From Aquificota bacterium (GTDB lineage: Bacteria > Aquificota > Aquificia > Aquificales > Aquificaceae), in assembly GCA_030549905.1 (NCBI GenBank), contig JAUQQK010000013.1:1-42552 (forward strand): a stretch of DNA of 42,552 bases, read 5' to 3'. Positions within the stretch are counted from its first letter, which is position 1; each line of letters begins with the position of its first letter. Below, piece after piece: positions 1 to 8,705 of the stretch. The notes below the pieces were generated by a model, which saw only the letters and a list, made by a program, of their open reading frames with translations, had not been told where the DNA came from and did no database searches. The position numbers and the translations under genes are program-made.

Positions 1-482
1 GTTTTAAGCCCACTATGAGGGATGGCGACCCCATGTAGTCTTTAAACCTTATGTGTCCCATCTCAGTTTTAAGCCCACTATGAGGGATGGCGACGTCAAA
101 TGCACTGCTCTTTTTTGACCTGCTTGTTGCTGTTTTAAGCCCACTATGAGGGATGGCGACATTTCATGAAGATGATTACCCTCCTGTTTTGGAAACTGTT
201 TTAAGCCCACTATGAGGGATGGCGACTGGCTTCTAATTCACACAGAAACTTAAATCCATCCAGTTTTAAGCCCACTATGAGGGATGACGACCTTTCTACG
301 AGGCTTCTTATTTCCTGAATTTTACTTCGTTTTAAGCCCACTATGAGGGATGGCGACAACACTGCACGGTGTTTTTTAGGCAGGCTGTCTATATATGTTT
401 TAAGCCCACTATGAGGGATGGCGACGCTGTAATGTGAGGACCTCCATCAATATAGATAGTTTTTAAGCCCACCCTAAGGGAC
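1..482 (+). CRISPR. CRISPR array, distal (trailer) end
   Basis: Seven 29-bp direct repeats that begin GTTTTAAGCC and end GATGGCGAC lie at 1-29, 66-94, 132-160, 198-226, 263-291, 329-357 and 397-425. Spacers between them are 36-39 bp and all differ. The fifth repeat has one substitution (G to A at 287). After a last spacer of about 34 bp, a decayed repeat at about 460-482 keeps only its first half, which marks the trailer end, so the leader and the newest spacers lie to the left of the window and the array reads rightward. No cas gene is in the window; the 29-bp length suits a Cas6-processed type I or III system, but the subtype cannot be told from this. The array is cut by the window edge. 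Confidence 0.97.
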
Positions 483-574
483 TTTTTCAAACCCTTTGAA
501 TCACCAAACTTACATAACAAAGAAAACAGCTTTATTACCCTCAGAAACCAAAAGCCTTACCCTTAATTTTTATC
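483..574. other. spacer DNA after CRISPR array
   Basis: This 92-bp A+T-rich stretch separates the decayed last repeat from the 3' end of the DUF523 gene. I see no gene, strong hairpin or further repeat in it. Confidence 0.5.
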
Positions 575-1516
575 CTACCCTTCCAGCTCCTCTGGATAAG
601 GCTCAAGGTATGTCTGGCTAATGAGGTATGTGTTTTCAAACCTGTAGGCGTAGCTCTTTAAAAACTCAATAAGAAGCTTTCTTTCCACCCTTCCGTGCTT
701 ATAGTCCTCCACAAGCTTTAAAAAGTGAGCCTTTTCGCCTTTGTTTAGGTTCCTTGAAAGGTGTCCAAAAATGTGGAGTATGGTGTTTGCATGCTGTCCT
801 CTTGAGGGCTTTCTTTTTATGGCTTGAAGGAAGAGCTGGCGGTATTCTTCAAGAGCTTCCTTTAAATTGCCCTTGCTGGCTTCAGCCACCTTTTTGCCCA
901 TAGCCTTTAGCCTTACCTGAGAGTGTGCCATGAGGAAGTATTTATACCGCTTGTGAAACTCCATGAGCTGGCTTACTTTCTCTATATTCTTGAGGCTCTC
1001 TCTCAGGTCTGCCACTGCAAAGAGCCTGCTAAGAAAGTGTTCTCTTATTTCTTTGTTTTTAAGCCTTCCTTCGTCTTCTACCGGCAGGTCTTCAAACCGC
1101 TTCAGCACCTCCATGGCAAAAAGACCCTTACCCTTTTTCAAAAACTCCTTTCCTTCCTCGTCCTTATATACCATCGTGTTAGAAACACCGCAGGAAGGGG
1201 ATTTGCTCTTGAGGATAAAACCATCTATCTCTGAAAGAGAGCCTATGAACTCCTCTGCAAAGGAAAGCATTCTTTCAGTTAGCTCAAGACCCGTGGCAGG
1301 TTGAAATAGCCTGTATTGACCGTCTTTTAGATAGACTATCACCTTCTCCCTTGGCACTCCCAGACCAATGGCTACCTCAGGGCAGACCTCTATTAGCTCA
1401 CAATATGGCGTGAGCTTTAGAACAAACTCATCTCTTACAAAAAGTCCGTTGTATCTGACGGGCTTTAAATTAAGGCAGGCACTCAGAACAAGCCTCGGAC
1501 GGGCAAAACTCCTCAC
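575..1516 (-). CDS. DUF523 and DUF1722 domain protein (YbgA-like fusion)
   Basis: About 313 aa. The N-terminal half is a DUF523 domain with the early SACL motif, RYNG, and the KSPSCG cysteine motif near the middle. The C-terminal half is a DUF1722/YbgA-type helical domain (FHKRYKYFLMAHS region). The cysteines suggest a metal or redox site, but the biochemical role of the family is not established. An ATG at 1525 is possible, but it overlaps a TATAAT box (1524-1529, minus strand) whose expected transcript start is 1517. I therefore prefer the GTG at 1516, which gives MRSFARPRLVLSACL, close to how DUF523 proteins usually begin. It is divergent from the nitrilase gene and runs toward the CRISPR array. 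Confidence 0.8.
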   Translation of the reverse strand: MRSFARPRLVLSACLNLKPVRYNGLFVRDEFVLKLTPYCELIEVCPEVAIGLGVPREKVIVYLKDGQYRLFQPATGLELTERMLSFAEEFIGSLSEIDGFILKSKSPSCGVSNTMVYKDEEGKEFLKKGKGLFAMEVLKRFEDLPVEDEGRLKNKEIREHFLSRLFAVADLRESLKNIEKVSQLMEFHKRYKYFLMAHSQVRLKAMGKKVAEASKGNLKEALEEYRQLFLQAIKRKPSRGQHANTILHIFGHLSRNLNKGEKAHFLKLVEDYKHGRVERKLLIEFLKSYAYRFENTYLISQTYLEPYPEELEG

Positions 1517-1523
1517 ATAAAGC

Positions 1524-1529
1524 ATTATA
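1524..1529 (-). promoter_or_regulatory. -10 box for DUF523 gene
   Basis: TATAAT on the minus strand. The expected transcript start (about 7 nt downstream, 1517) is one base before a GTG codon at 1516, predicting a leaderless mRNA. No clear -35 is seen. Confidence 0.5.
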
Positions 1530-1557
1530 GCAAAGCCCTCAAGGTGGCAGGCAATCG

Positions 1558-1563
1558 TATAAT
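1558..1563 (+). promoter_or_regulatory. -10 box for nitrilase-family gene
   Basis: TATAAT on the plus strand, with the ATG at 1570 exactly where transcription should begin. No Shine-Dalgarno site precedes the ATG, so the mRNA is predicted to be leaderless. Confidence 0.6.
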
Positions 1564-1569
1564 GTTTGT

Positions 1570-2310
1570 ATGCTCCACCTGTATGCCCTTCAGTTCAGAC
1601 CTCAGTTTGGAGCGGTGGAAAGAAACCTGTCTTCTGTCCTTGAATACCTCAAAGAGGTAAAAGAAGACTCTCTTGTACTTCTTCCTGAGATGTGGCAGTG
1701 TGGTTTTGACTATGAAAACATGAAAAAGCATGCACAGGCTACGGGAGAGGTTCTGGAAGAGATAAAAAGGGTTTCTGTGCAGAAGTCTCTGACGGTGGCA
1801 GGCACCTATCCTGTACAGGAAAGTGGTAGGCTATACAACATGGCTATCCTTGCTCATAAGGGCAAAGAGCTTGGAAGACGTGCCAAGATAAAGCTCTTCC
1901 CCCTCTATGAAGAGCAGAAGCACTTTAGCCCCGGCAAAGAGAAGGCTGTTTTTGAAAGCCCTTTCGGGAGGCTTGGCTTTCTTGTATGCTTTGAGCTGAG
2001 GTTTCCCGAGCTTTCTTTTGAACTAAGAAGAGCTAAGGTGCATATAGTTCTCGTGCCAGCCATGTGGGGCAGGAAAAGGAAAGAGCATTTCACCACCCTG
2101 TGCAGGGCAAGGGCTATAGAGCTTCAGTCTTTTCTTCTTTGTGCCAACGTCTGGGGCAAGGTGGGGGAGGAAGAGTATGCAGGCTCTTCCGCCATATACG
2201 GTCCCTGGGGTGAGCTTTTAGCCTTCTGTGAGGAAGGAGACAGCCTTCTGCATGCAAGGGTGGAGCTAAAGGAGGTGGAAAAGGTGAGGAGGCATATACC
2301 TATGCCTTAG
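1570..2310 (+). CDS. carbon-nitrogen hydrolase (nitrilase superfamily)
   Basis: 246 aa, a single nitrilase-fold domain. The catalytic triad is visible: Glu40 in LLPEMWQCGF, Lys106 in AKIKLF, and Cys140 in LVCFELRFPE. The CFELRFPE block resembles omega-amidase and Nit1/Nit2-type enzymes that hydrolyse small amides such as 2-oxoglutaramate or deaminated glutathione, but the substrate cannot be fixed from sequence. The protein should be cytoplasmic. The stop codon is 16 nt before pyrG, which has its own -10-like box. Omega-amidase and CTP synthase both touch glutamine metabolism, which is a weak hint only. Confidence 0.88.
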   Translation: MLHLYALQFRPQFGAVERNLSSVLEYLKEVKEDSLVLLPEMWQCGFDYENMKKHAQATGEVLEEIKRVSVQKSLTVAGTYPVQESGRLYNMAILAHKGKELGRRAKIKLFPLYEEQKHFSPGKEKAVFESPFGRLGFLVCFELRFPELSFELRRAKVHIVLVPAMWGRKRKEHFTTLCRARAIELQSFLLCANVWGKVGEEEYAGSSAIYGPWGELLAFCEEGDSLLHARVELKEVEKVRRHIPMP

Positions 2311-2312
2311 TG

Positions 2313-2318
2313 TAAAAT
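2313..2318 (+). promoter_or_regulatory. -10 box for pyrG
   Basis: TAAAAT lies 8 nt before the pyrG ATG at 2327, directly after the nitrilase stop codon. The expected leader is about 2 nt, with no Shine-Dalgarno site. Confidence 0.45.
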
Positions 2319-2326
2319 ATTAACAC

Positions 2327-3910
2327 ATGGCATATTACATCTTCGTCACTGGGGGTGTTCTCTCTTCCCTCGGCAAGGGTGTGGCTTCCGCCTCAGTGGC
2401 TTCTCTTCTTGAAGAGCAGGGACTTAGGGTAAATCTTCAGAAGCTTGACCCATACCTGAACGTGGACCCGGGCACCATGAGCCCCTACCAGCACGGAGAG
2501 GTTTATGTGACAGAAGACGGTGCGGAGACAGACCTTGACCTTGGACATTATGAACGTTTTACTTCTGTGGTGATGACGAAAAGAAACAACATAACCGCCG
2601 GCAAGGTCTATTACAACGTGATAAAGAGGGAAAGAGAAGGAGGATACTTGGGTGCCACCGTTCAGGTGATACCGCATATCACCGATGAGATTAAATCCCT
2701 AATAAGGGAGCTGGACAGGGACTGCGATGTGCTTGTGGTGGAGGTGGGTGGAACGGTGGGCGATATTGAGGGGCTTCCCTTTCTTGAGGCTGTCCGTCAA
2801 CTCTCCATGGAGGTAGGTAAAAATAGAGTGCTTTTCATTCACACCACCTACGTGCCTTACGTGAAGACAGCAGGGGAATTAAAGACAAAACCCACACAGC
2901 ACTCTGTAAAGGAGCTAAGAGCTATAGGCATACAGCCGGATATAATACTGTGCAGGTCTGAGTTTGAACTGCCAGAAGGTATAAAGGAAAAGATAGCCCT
3001 CTTTACCAACGTGGATAAGTCCGCAGTAATATCTGCAAAAGATGTGGAGTATATCTACGAAGTCCCTCTGCTTTTCAAAGAGCAGGGTCTTGACAGGCTC
3101 ATATGCGAACGTTTTTCCATACCCTACAGGCATGTGGAAAGCAAGTGGGAAAAGGTGGTGCATATCTTAAAGTCCGCAAGGGAGGAGGTAAAGGTTGCCC
3201 TTGTGGGCAAGTATGTGAGCCTCAAAGATGCCTACAAGAGCGTAGTGGAAGCTCTGAACCACGGTGGTATAGCCAACGGCGTCAGGGTCAGGATAATCTG
3301 GGTGGACTCAGAAAGGTGTGAGGAAGAGCTTCTTGAAGAGGCAAGCGGCATACTGGTGCCCGGTGGCTTTGGAGAGAGGGGAACAGAGGGTAAGGTGAAG
3401 GCTTTAAGCTACGGAAGGCTCTCAAAAAAGCCCACCTTTGGCATATGTCTTGGCATGCAGCTCATGTGCGTGGAGTTTGCAAGAAATGTGCTTGGACTTG
3501 AAAGGGCAAATTCCACAGAGTTTGACCCCTTTACACCCCACCCGGTGATAGACATTATGGAAAACCAGAAGAATATAAAGGAGCTTGGCGGTACCATGAG
3601 GCTTGGCTCTTATGCCTGCGTCCTCCGTGAAGGCACTAAGGCGAGGGAAATATACGGAAGGGAGGTGGTCTATGAAAGGCACAGGCACCGGTATGAGTTT
3701 AACAACACCTACAGGGAAGCCTTTGAAGCTAATGGGGCAGTCTTTTCTGGTCTGTCTCCAGATGGCAGGCTGGTGGAGATAATGGAGCTAAAGGACCATC
3801 CCTGGTATATGGGCTGCCAGTTTCATCCCGAGTTCAAGAGCAAGCCCTTTGAACCGCACCCCCTCTTTGTATCCTTTATCGGTGCCTGTCTGAAGGCAAA
3901 AGCTCAATAA
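2327..3910 (+). CDS. pyrG: CTP synthase
   Basis: 527 aa, the normal length. It makes CTP from UTP, ATP and glutamine, the last step of pyrimidine nucleotide synthesis. The N-terminal synthetase domain starts with the diagnostic [15 protein letters not shown] loop and contains GTVGDIEG. The C-terminal class I glutamine amidotransferase domain (from about residue 285) has the nucleophile Cys in GICLGMQ and the His/Glu pair in FHPEFKS. All catalytic parts are present. The last 35 nt overlap the 3' end of the convergent metallophosphoesterase gene. pyrH and pyrD of the same pathway are also in the window but not adjacent. Confidence 0.98.
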   Translation: MAYYIFVTGGVLSSLGKGVASASVASLLEEQGLRVNLQKLDPYLNVDPGTMSPYQHGEVYVTEDGAETDLDLGHYERFTSVVMTKRNNITAGKVYYNVIKREREGGYLGATVQVIPHITDEIKSLIRELDRDCDVLVVEVGGTVGDIEGLPFLEAVRQLSMEVGKNRVLFIHTTYVPYVKTAGELKTKPTQHSVKELRAIGIQPDIILCRSEFELPEGIKEKIALFTNVDKSAVISAKDVEYIYEVPLLFKEQGLDRLICERFSIPYRHVESKWEKVVHILKSAREEVKVALVGKYVSLKDAYKSVVEALNHGGIANGVRVRIIWVDSERCEEELLEEASGILVPGGFGERGTEGKVKALSYGRLSKKPTFGICLGMQLMCVEFARNVLGLERANSTEFDPFTPHPVIDIMENQKNIKELGGTMRLGSYACVLREGTKAREIYGREVVYERHRHRYEFNNTYREAFEANGAVFSGLSPDGRLVEIMELKDHPWYMGCQFHPEFKSKPFEPHPLFVSFIGACLKAKAQ

Positions 3911-5018
3911 TAGCCACGTCGGGAGGAGAGAAGAGCCTTATGGGAGGTCCGCCCGTGCCTACGCCCTTGCTTATGTAGATGTATGAGCTTCCAAGCCTGT
4001 GGAGACCCCTGTCTGAGATAAAAAGGTGAGTGAGTATAAACCTACCTACTGGATAATAAACACCGCCGTGCGTGTGTCCTGAGAGCATAAGGTCAAAAAG
4101 CTTCTCAGAAGAGCCTTCAAGCCTTGGCTTATGCTTGAGGTATAGGATAAAGCTGTCCCTTCTTGCCTGAGTTAATACCTCCTCATCAGACAGACTGCCC
4201 TCGCAAGCCTCAAAAAACCTGCAGTCGTCGTCATCTATACCCACAAGGCTCATGTTTGGCTCTGGCAGGTATAAGGCTCTTCCTCTAAGGACCTTAAAGC
4301 CTGCCCTCTTTGTAAACTCTAAAGCCTGCTCCACGCCCCTGTAATACTCATGGTTTCCCAGTACTGCATACTTGCCCAGAGGAGGCTTCATGGAAGCTAA
4401 AGCCTCCGCAAGATATAGCTTATTTCTCATGTTTCCGTCCACCAGGTCCCCCGTGCTTACCACCAGGTCTGGCTTTTCTCTTTCATACACCTCTAACACA
4501 GCCCTCACCTTATCCATGCCCATGACAGGTCCCAGATGAAGGTCTGATATATGAAGCACCTTAACCCTTCTTTTGAGCTTTTCGCTGTGTAGAGAAAACC
4601 TCTCCACCCTCAGGTTTAAAGTCTCATAGTAGCCGTAAGCGGAAAGGCTCAGAGATAAGGCAAGCACAAAAGAAAGCACTGCCCTTCTTGAGGGGGTGGG
4701 CAGTGGGTTTATACCAAGAAGGCTTTTTGAAAGAAAAACAAAAAGCAGGTACAGGTCTGTAAAAAGCCCAAAGACCACCATGTAAAAGAGAAAGCCTATC
4801 CAGAGAAGACCCGAGAGGGCAAGCCAGTAGGCAAGGACAGGATGCCAGTGAAGGTCCGCATACCTCCATACGAGGGGTGAGAAAAAGCCCACAGCAAACA
4901 GCACCAGCAGAAACCTCTTAAGGTAAAGGCTTTTTACCGATGCTCTTATGAGCCTCAGGTATGCATAAAGATGCATCAGTAAAAACACAAAAAAGAATAA
5001 GGGTATGAACCACCTCAT
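3876..5018 (-). CDS. membrane-anchored metallophosphoesterase
   Basis: 380 aa. The first 130 residues hold about four hydrophobic segments. From about residue 145 there is a calcineurin-like phosphoesterase domain with the metal-binding motifs in order: [24 protein letters not shown] and SGHTHGG. This layout matches the YaeI/YkuE group, whose known members act on lipid-linked substrates such as UDP-diacylglucosamine; the actual substrate here is unknown. The ATG overlaps the TGA of the response regulator gene upstream (ATGA), so the two are translationally coupled. The 3' end overlaps pyrG by 35 nt on the other strand. Confidence 0.88.
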   Translation of the reverse strand: MRWFIPLFFFVFLLMHLYAYLRLIRASVKSLYLKRFLLVLFAVGFFSPLVWRYADLHWHPVLAYWLALSGLLWIGFLFYMVVFGLFTDLYLLFVFLSKSLLGINPLPTPSRRAVLSFVLALSLSLSAYGYYETLNLRVERFSLHSEKLKRRVKVLHISDLHLGPVMGMDKVRAVLEVYEREKPDLVVSTGDLVDGNMRNKLYLAEALASMKPPLGKYAVLGNHEYYRGVEQALEFTKRAGFKVLRGRALYLPEPNMSLVGIDDDDCRFFEACEGSLSDEEVLTQARRDSFILYLKHKPRLEGSSEKLFDLMLSGHTHGGVYYPVGRFILTHLFISDRGLHRLGSSYIYISKGVGTGGPPIRLFSPPDVAIIELLPSDRHR

Positions 5019-5686
5019 AGGCTTAGCTTATAACCAAATCCCCTGACCGTCTGTATGGCTTTTCCCTCCTCTCCCAGCTTTTCCCTGAGCTTTTTTATAT
5101 GCACATCTACCGTGCGGTCAAAGACCTCCCTTCTTAGCACCCTTTCTACTATGTATTCCCTGCTTACAGGTCTTCCGTAGTTTTCTGCCAGAGCCTGAAG
5201 TATCAGAAACTCGGTGGGTGTAAGCTCTATAAGCTCATCGCCCCTCCTTACTTCCTTCTTTTCAAAATCCACTGTTATGCTCCCGATGGTGAGCCTTTCC
5301 ATGCTCCTTTCCTTCTTTACACGCCTTAAGACTGCCCTCACACGGGCTAAAAGCTCTCTCATGGAAAAGGGCTTGGTAATGTAATCATCCGCACCGATGG
5401 AAAAGCCTTTTAGCTTGTCCCTCTCCATATCCTTGGCGGTAAGGAATATAATAGGCACTTCCTTTAGCTCTTCGCTGTTTTTAACATACTGGGCTATCCT
5501 AAAGCCGTCTAAGTCTGGGAGCATCACGTCAAGTATGATGAGGTCTGGCTTTTCCTCCTCAAGGGTTTTTATGGCATCCTTACCTCGCAGTACAGCACTC
5601 ACCTCATAGCCTTCCTTTGAAAGGTTATAACTTAAAAGCTCTAAAAGGTCCCTGTCATCTTCTACTATAAGCACCTTCAGGCTCAT
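5015..5686 (-). CDS. OmpR/PhoB-family response regulator
   Basis: 223 aa. The receiver domain (1-120) has the acidic pair Asp10/Asp11, phospho-acceptor Asp53 in LIILDVMLPD, Thr83 and Lys105. The C-terminal winged-helix DNA-binding domain (about 128-223) ends in TVRGFGYKL, typical of the OmpR/PhoB class. It should be a two-component transcription factor, most like PhoB/PhoP regulators. No histidine kinase gene is next to it: it sits between the carboxylase gene (4-nt overlap upstream) and the metallophosphoesterase gene (4-nt overlap downstream), so its partner must be elsewhere. The regulon is not deducible from the window. Confidence 0.93.
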   Translation of the reverse strand: MSLKVLIVEDDRDLLELLSYNLSKEGYEVSAVLRGKDAIKTLEEEKPDLIILDVMLPDLDGFRIAQYVKNSEELKEVPIIFLTAKDMERDKLKGFSIGADDYITKPFSMRELLARVRAVLRRVKKERSMERLTIGSITVDFEKKEVRRGDELIELTPTEFLILQALAENYGRPVSREYIVERVLRREVFDRTVDVHIKKLREKLGEEGKAIQTVRGFGYKLSL

Positions 5687-7521
5687 ATGCGAGATGGTTT
5701 TATCCTGACAGCCACCTCGTCCGGGTTTATCACATCGCCTACGGAGATGAATATCTCTTCCACCGTACCACTTACGGGGCTATGTACTTCATTTTCCATC
5801 TTCATGGCTTCCACCACAAAAAGCACATCCCCTTCCTTTACTTCCTGTCCTACGTTTACCTTTATATTTACCACTTTACCGGATATGGGTGATGCCACAT
5901 CTCCCACACCCACCGGCTTTGGTCTTCTGGGTTTTACCTCCATGCCGGCGGTTATTTCCCCGTAGGGTGAAGAGACACTTTCCACCTCCTTAAGAGGCTT
6001 TAAAAGGACCTCTTCCAGCTTTCCGTCAAGCCTTATAAAGAAGGGCTTTCCTTCCGCGGTGGGTTCCCCTCTTCCCGCTATCTGCACATGGTATTGTTCG
6101 CCGTGCACCGTTATTATAAATTCAACAGGAATGTTTTCCTTCTTTTCCTCCAAAAGCTCTTCTTCCGGTGGGAGCTTTTCACCCCTTTCTCTAAACTCAA
6201 AAAATTCTTTAGCCACTAAGGGAAACAGGGCATAGGAAAGCACATCTTCTTCGCTTTTTGCACCAGCCTTAAAGGCTTCTTCCCTTATCTTTTCCAGCTC
6301 AGGCTCCAAAAGGTCAGCAGGTCTTATATGATAAACAGGCTCTTCATCTCCAAGTATCTTCTTTATGACCTCCTCCTTTATAGGTGCGGGCGGTCTTCCA
6401 TACAGACCCTTTACATAATCCTTTGTTTCCTTCGTCGCCACCTTGTATCTTTCTCCGTGAAGCACGTTCAGGAAAGCCTGCGAACCCACTATCTGGCTTG
6501 TGGGGGTTACAAGGGGTGGATAGCCAAGGTCTTCCCTGACCCTTGCCACCTCTTCAAGCACCTGAGGAAGCCTGTCCTCCATGCCCTGTTCTCTTAGCTG
6601 ACTTATAAAGTTGGAAATCATACCGCCCGGTACCTGATGTATAAGCACTCCCACATCCGGGTATGGAGGTAGCACATCAAACTTTTTATACTTCTTCCTT
6701 ACGGAGACAAACAGGTCTCCAGCCCTTTGATAGAGTTTTTCGTCCACCTTTACCTCATAGCCAAATTCCCTCAGCACGTATATCATGGTTTCCCCCGGTG
6801 GGTGCGAGGTCTGGCAGGAGAGGGAGTAAAAGACCGTATCTATCATATCCGCACCCGCCTCTATGCCCTTGAGCTGAGCCATCTCCGCAAGGTCTGCTGT
6901 GGTCTGTGTATGAAGATGAACTGGATAATTGGGAAACTCAGCCTTTAAGGCACTTACAAGGTCATGAGCCATTTTTGGAGAAAGAAGCCCCGCCTGGTCT
7001 TTTATGGATATTATGTCTATACCCATATCCACAAGCTCTCTTGCTATCTTCACATAATACTCCACCGTATGCACGGGGCTTATGGTATAAGAAAGCACAC
7101 CCTTTACGATGGCACCCACCCTCTTGGCAGTCTCAATAGACTTTCTCATATTCCTTGTATCATTAAGAGCGTCAAATATCCTGAAAACCTCTATACCATT
7201 ATCAAAGGCTCTTTCCACAAAGGCGGACACCACATCGTCCGGGTAATGCCTGTATCCTACCACATTCTGCCCGCGCAGGAGCATCTCCAGCTTGGTATTG
7301 GGAGCATGCTCTTTAAACTTTCTCAACCTCTCCCACGGGTCTTCTTTGAGGTATCTAAGACACACATCAAAGGTGGCTCCTCCCCATACTTCTAAGGACC
7401 AAAAACCACATTTGTCAAGTACCTCTATGATGGGAAGCATATCCTCCGTGCGAACCCTCGTGGCAAGCAAAGATTGAATACCGTCCCTGAGCGAGACATC
7501 TGTTATAAGTATCTCTCTCAT
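5683..7521 (-). CDS. biotin-dependent 2-oxoacid carboxylase large subunit (PycB/OadA/CfiA type)
   Basis: 612 aa. The N-terminal part (about 1-300) is the carboxyltransferase TIM barrel shared by pyruvate carboxylase B subunit, oxaloacetate decarboxylase alpha and the 2-oxoglutarate carboxylase large subunit CfiA of Hydrogenobacter (MLLRGQN, DALND, KDQAGLL). The PYC_OADA domain follows. The C-terminal biotinyl domain carries the biotin lysine in VVEAMKMENEV. In Aquificaceae such proteins feed the reductive TCA cycle by ATP-dependent carboxylation of pyruvate or 2-oxoglutarate together with a separate biotin carboxylase, which is not in this window. Pocket motifs depart from ordinary pyruvate carboxylases: RDGIQSL for RDAHQSL, KDQAG for KDMAG, and TTAD for TTG after HxH. 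I cannot choose between PycB and CfiA. A TATAAT box over the thiL stop predicts a leaderless mRNA. Confidence 0.85.
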   Translation of the reverse strand: MREILITDVSLRDGIQSLLATRVRTEDMLPIIEVLDKCGFWSLEVWGGATFDVCLRYLKEDPWERLRKFKEHAPNTKLEMLLRGQNVVGYRHYPDDVVSAFVERAFDNGIEVFRIFDALNDTRNMRKSIETAKRVGAIVKGVLSYTISPVHTVEYYVKIARELVDMGIDIISIKDQAGLLSPKMAHDLVSALKAEFPNYPVHLHTQTTADLAEMAQLKGIEAGADMIDTVFYSLSCQTSHPPGETMIYVLREFGYEVKVDEKLYQRAGDLFVSVRKKYKKFDVLPPYPDVGVLIHQVPGGMISNFISQLREQGMEDRLPQVLEEVARVREDLGYPPLVTPTSQIVGSQAFLNVLHGERYKVATKETKDYVKGLYGRPPAPIKEEVIKKILGDEEPVYHIRPADLLEPELEKIREEAFKAGAKSEEDVLSYALFPLVAKEFFEFRERGEKLPPEEELLEEKKENIPVEFIITVHGEQYHVQIAGRGEPTAEGKPFFIRLDGKLEEVLLKPLKEVESVSSPYGEITAGMEVKPRRPKPVGVGDVASPISGKVVNIKVNVGQEVKEGDVLFVVEAMKMENEVHSPVSGTVEEIFISVGDVINPDEVAVRIKPSRI

Positions 7522-7528
7522 GGGAAAG

Positions 7529-7534
7529 ATTATA
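7529..7534 (-). promoter_or_regulatory. -10 box for carboxylase gene, overlapping thiL stop
   Basis: TATAAT on the minus strand contains the TAA stop of thiL (7530-7532). The expected start of transcription (7522) is one base before the ATG at 7521. No Shine-Dalgarno site is present. Confidence 0.6.
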
Positions 7535-8453
7535 ACCTAAAGTGGTCAAAGCCCTTAGGCTCTACCGGTATCTCGTCAAGGTATAGACCTTCCCCTTCAA
7601 TAACTACACCTACGGGTATCATGCTAAGGAAGGGGTTTAGTCTTTCAAAGACGTGGGTAAATAAAAGCTCGTAGTCTTCACCCCCCGCAAGGGCATATTC
7701 TAAGGGGTCTTTTCCATGCCTCTTACAGAATTCTCTAAGCTCTAAGGATACAGGAACCTTTTCTGAGTATAGCTTTATAGCCACGCCGCTTGCCTTTGCC
7801 ATTTTGAGGGCGTCGGAAGACAGACCATCGCTTATATCCATGCTTGCACTGGCATACTTAGAAACATGCCGGGCAAGGTCTATCCGTGCTGTTGGTCTCA
7901 GGTGTCTTTCAATAAGCCTTAATTCAAAGTCTTCGTAGCTCCTTTTTTCCATCAAAAGCAGTTCAAGACCAGCCCTCGCATCACCTAAGGTTCCGGATAC
8001 AAAAACCGTCTCGCCCACCCTTGCAGACCTTCTGCCTACAAACCTTTCTGCCTGACCCAGCATAAAGACATCAACGATTAGCCTTTCACCCCCGCTCACA
8101 TTACCACCCACCACCTCACAGCCATAAAACTCACAGGCTTTTTTGATACCCTCGTAAAGCTCCTCCACGTACTTGAGCTCCATATCAGGAAGCACCAGGG
8201 ACACCAAGGCATACTTAGGAAGCCCTCCATTGGCTACCACATCGCTCACATTTACCGATATAGCCTTCCAGCCTATGGCTGAAGCCGGATAGCTCAGTTT
8301 AAAATGCCTGTCCTGCACCAGAATATCACAGGTTAGCAAAACCGTAGTGTTTCCAACAGAAAGGGGAGCCGTATCGTCTCCTATGATGGAGCTGTTTAAA
8401 AGCTCCTTTAACCTTTCTATTAATCCAAACTCGCCGATTTCAGAAAGTTTCAT
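7530..8453 (-). CDS. thiL: thiamine-monophosphate kinase
   Basis: 307 aa. It phosphorylates thiamine monophosphate to thiamine diphosphate, the active cofactor. AIRS/PurM fold: GDDTAPL near residue 22 for metal and ATP binding, the GGNVSGG loop, SMDISDGLSSD and AGGEDYELLFT, all typical of ThiL. The ATG overlaps the TGA of the NIL-domain gene by 4 nt, so the two are coupled. No other thiamine genes and no TPP riboswitch are seen near it. The cofactor serves oxoacid oxidoreductases and similar enzymes. Confidence 0.95.
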   Translation of the reverse strand: MKLSEIGEFGLIERLKELLNSSIIGDDTAPLSVGNTTVLLTCDILVQDRHFKLSYPASAIGWKAISVNVSDVVANGGLPKYALVSLVLPDMELKYVEELYEGIKKACEFYGCEVVGGNVSGGERLIVDVFMLGQAERFVGRRSARVGETVFVSGTLGDARAGLELLLMEKRSYEDFELRLIERHLRPTARIDLARHVSKYASASMDISDGLSSDALKMAKASGVAIKLYSEKVPVSLELREFCKRHGKDPLEYALAGGEDYELLFTHVFERLNPFLSMIPVGVVIEGEGLYLDEIPVEPKGFDHFRL

Positions 8454-8692
8454 TCTGTAAATATCTGTCCTTCTATGGGCTGAACTATTACTCCAAACTC
8501 TTCCATAAACCTTATTGCCTTTTCTATTTCTTCCTCAGGACCGTCCAGTTCTACAGTTAATATGCCCGTATCTTTGGTCACCTTAGCAGTTCTTATGTTT
8601 ATAACCACCTGAAAGTTTTTACACACTATACATATTACTGGCTCCTTTACCTTTTCCTCAGGATATATAAGCTGTAGACGTATCTGGTTCAT
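8450..8692 (-). CDS. NIL-domain protein
   Basis: 80 aa, a complete stand-alone NIL domain (ferredoxin-like fold) with the usual pattern of an Arg/Leu-rich first strand, EPVICIVCKNFQVVINI, GILTVELDG, then EEEIEKAIRFMEEFGV. NIL domains occur at the end of methionine ABC transporter ATPases, where they bind methionine, and in small proteins fused to or next to ferredoxins. Here there is no ferredoxin part. Coupling to thiL (ATGA) may reflect a link to sulfur or cofactor metabolism, but this is a guess. Confidence 0.82.
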   Translation of the reverse strand: MNQIRLQLIYPEEKVKEPVICIVCKNFQVVINIRTAKVTKDTGILTVELDGPEEEIEKAIRFMEEFGVIVQPIEGQIFTE

Positions 8693-8699
8693 GGCAAAA

Positions 8700-8705
8700 A
8701 TTATA
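8700..8705 (-). promoter_or_regulatory. extended -10 box for NIL-thiL
   Basis: TGATATAAT on the minus strand is an extended -10. The expected start at 8693 is one base before the ATG at 8692, so the mRNA is predicted leaderless. The box abuts the stop codon of the HDOD gene (8706-8708). Confidence 0.6.

Noticed and set aside
5015-5686. A two-component operon with a sensor kinase
   Set aside because: Neither neighbour is a histidine kinase; one is a carboxylase and the other a phosphoesterase.
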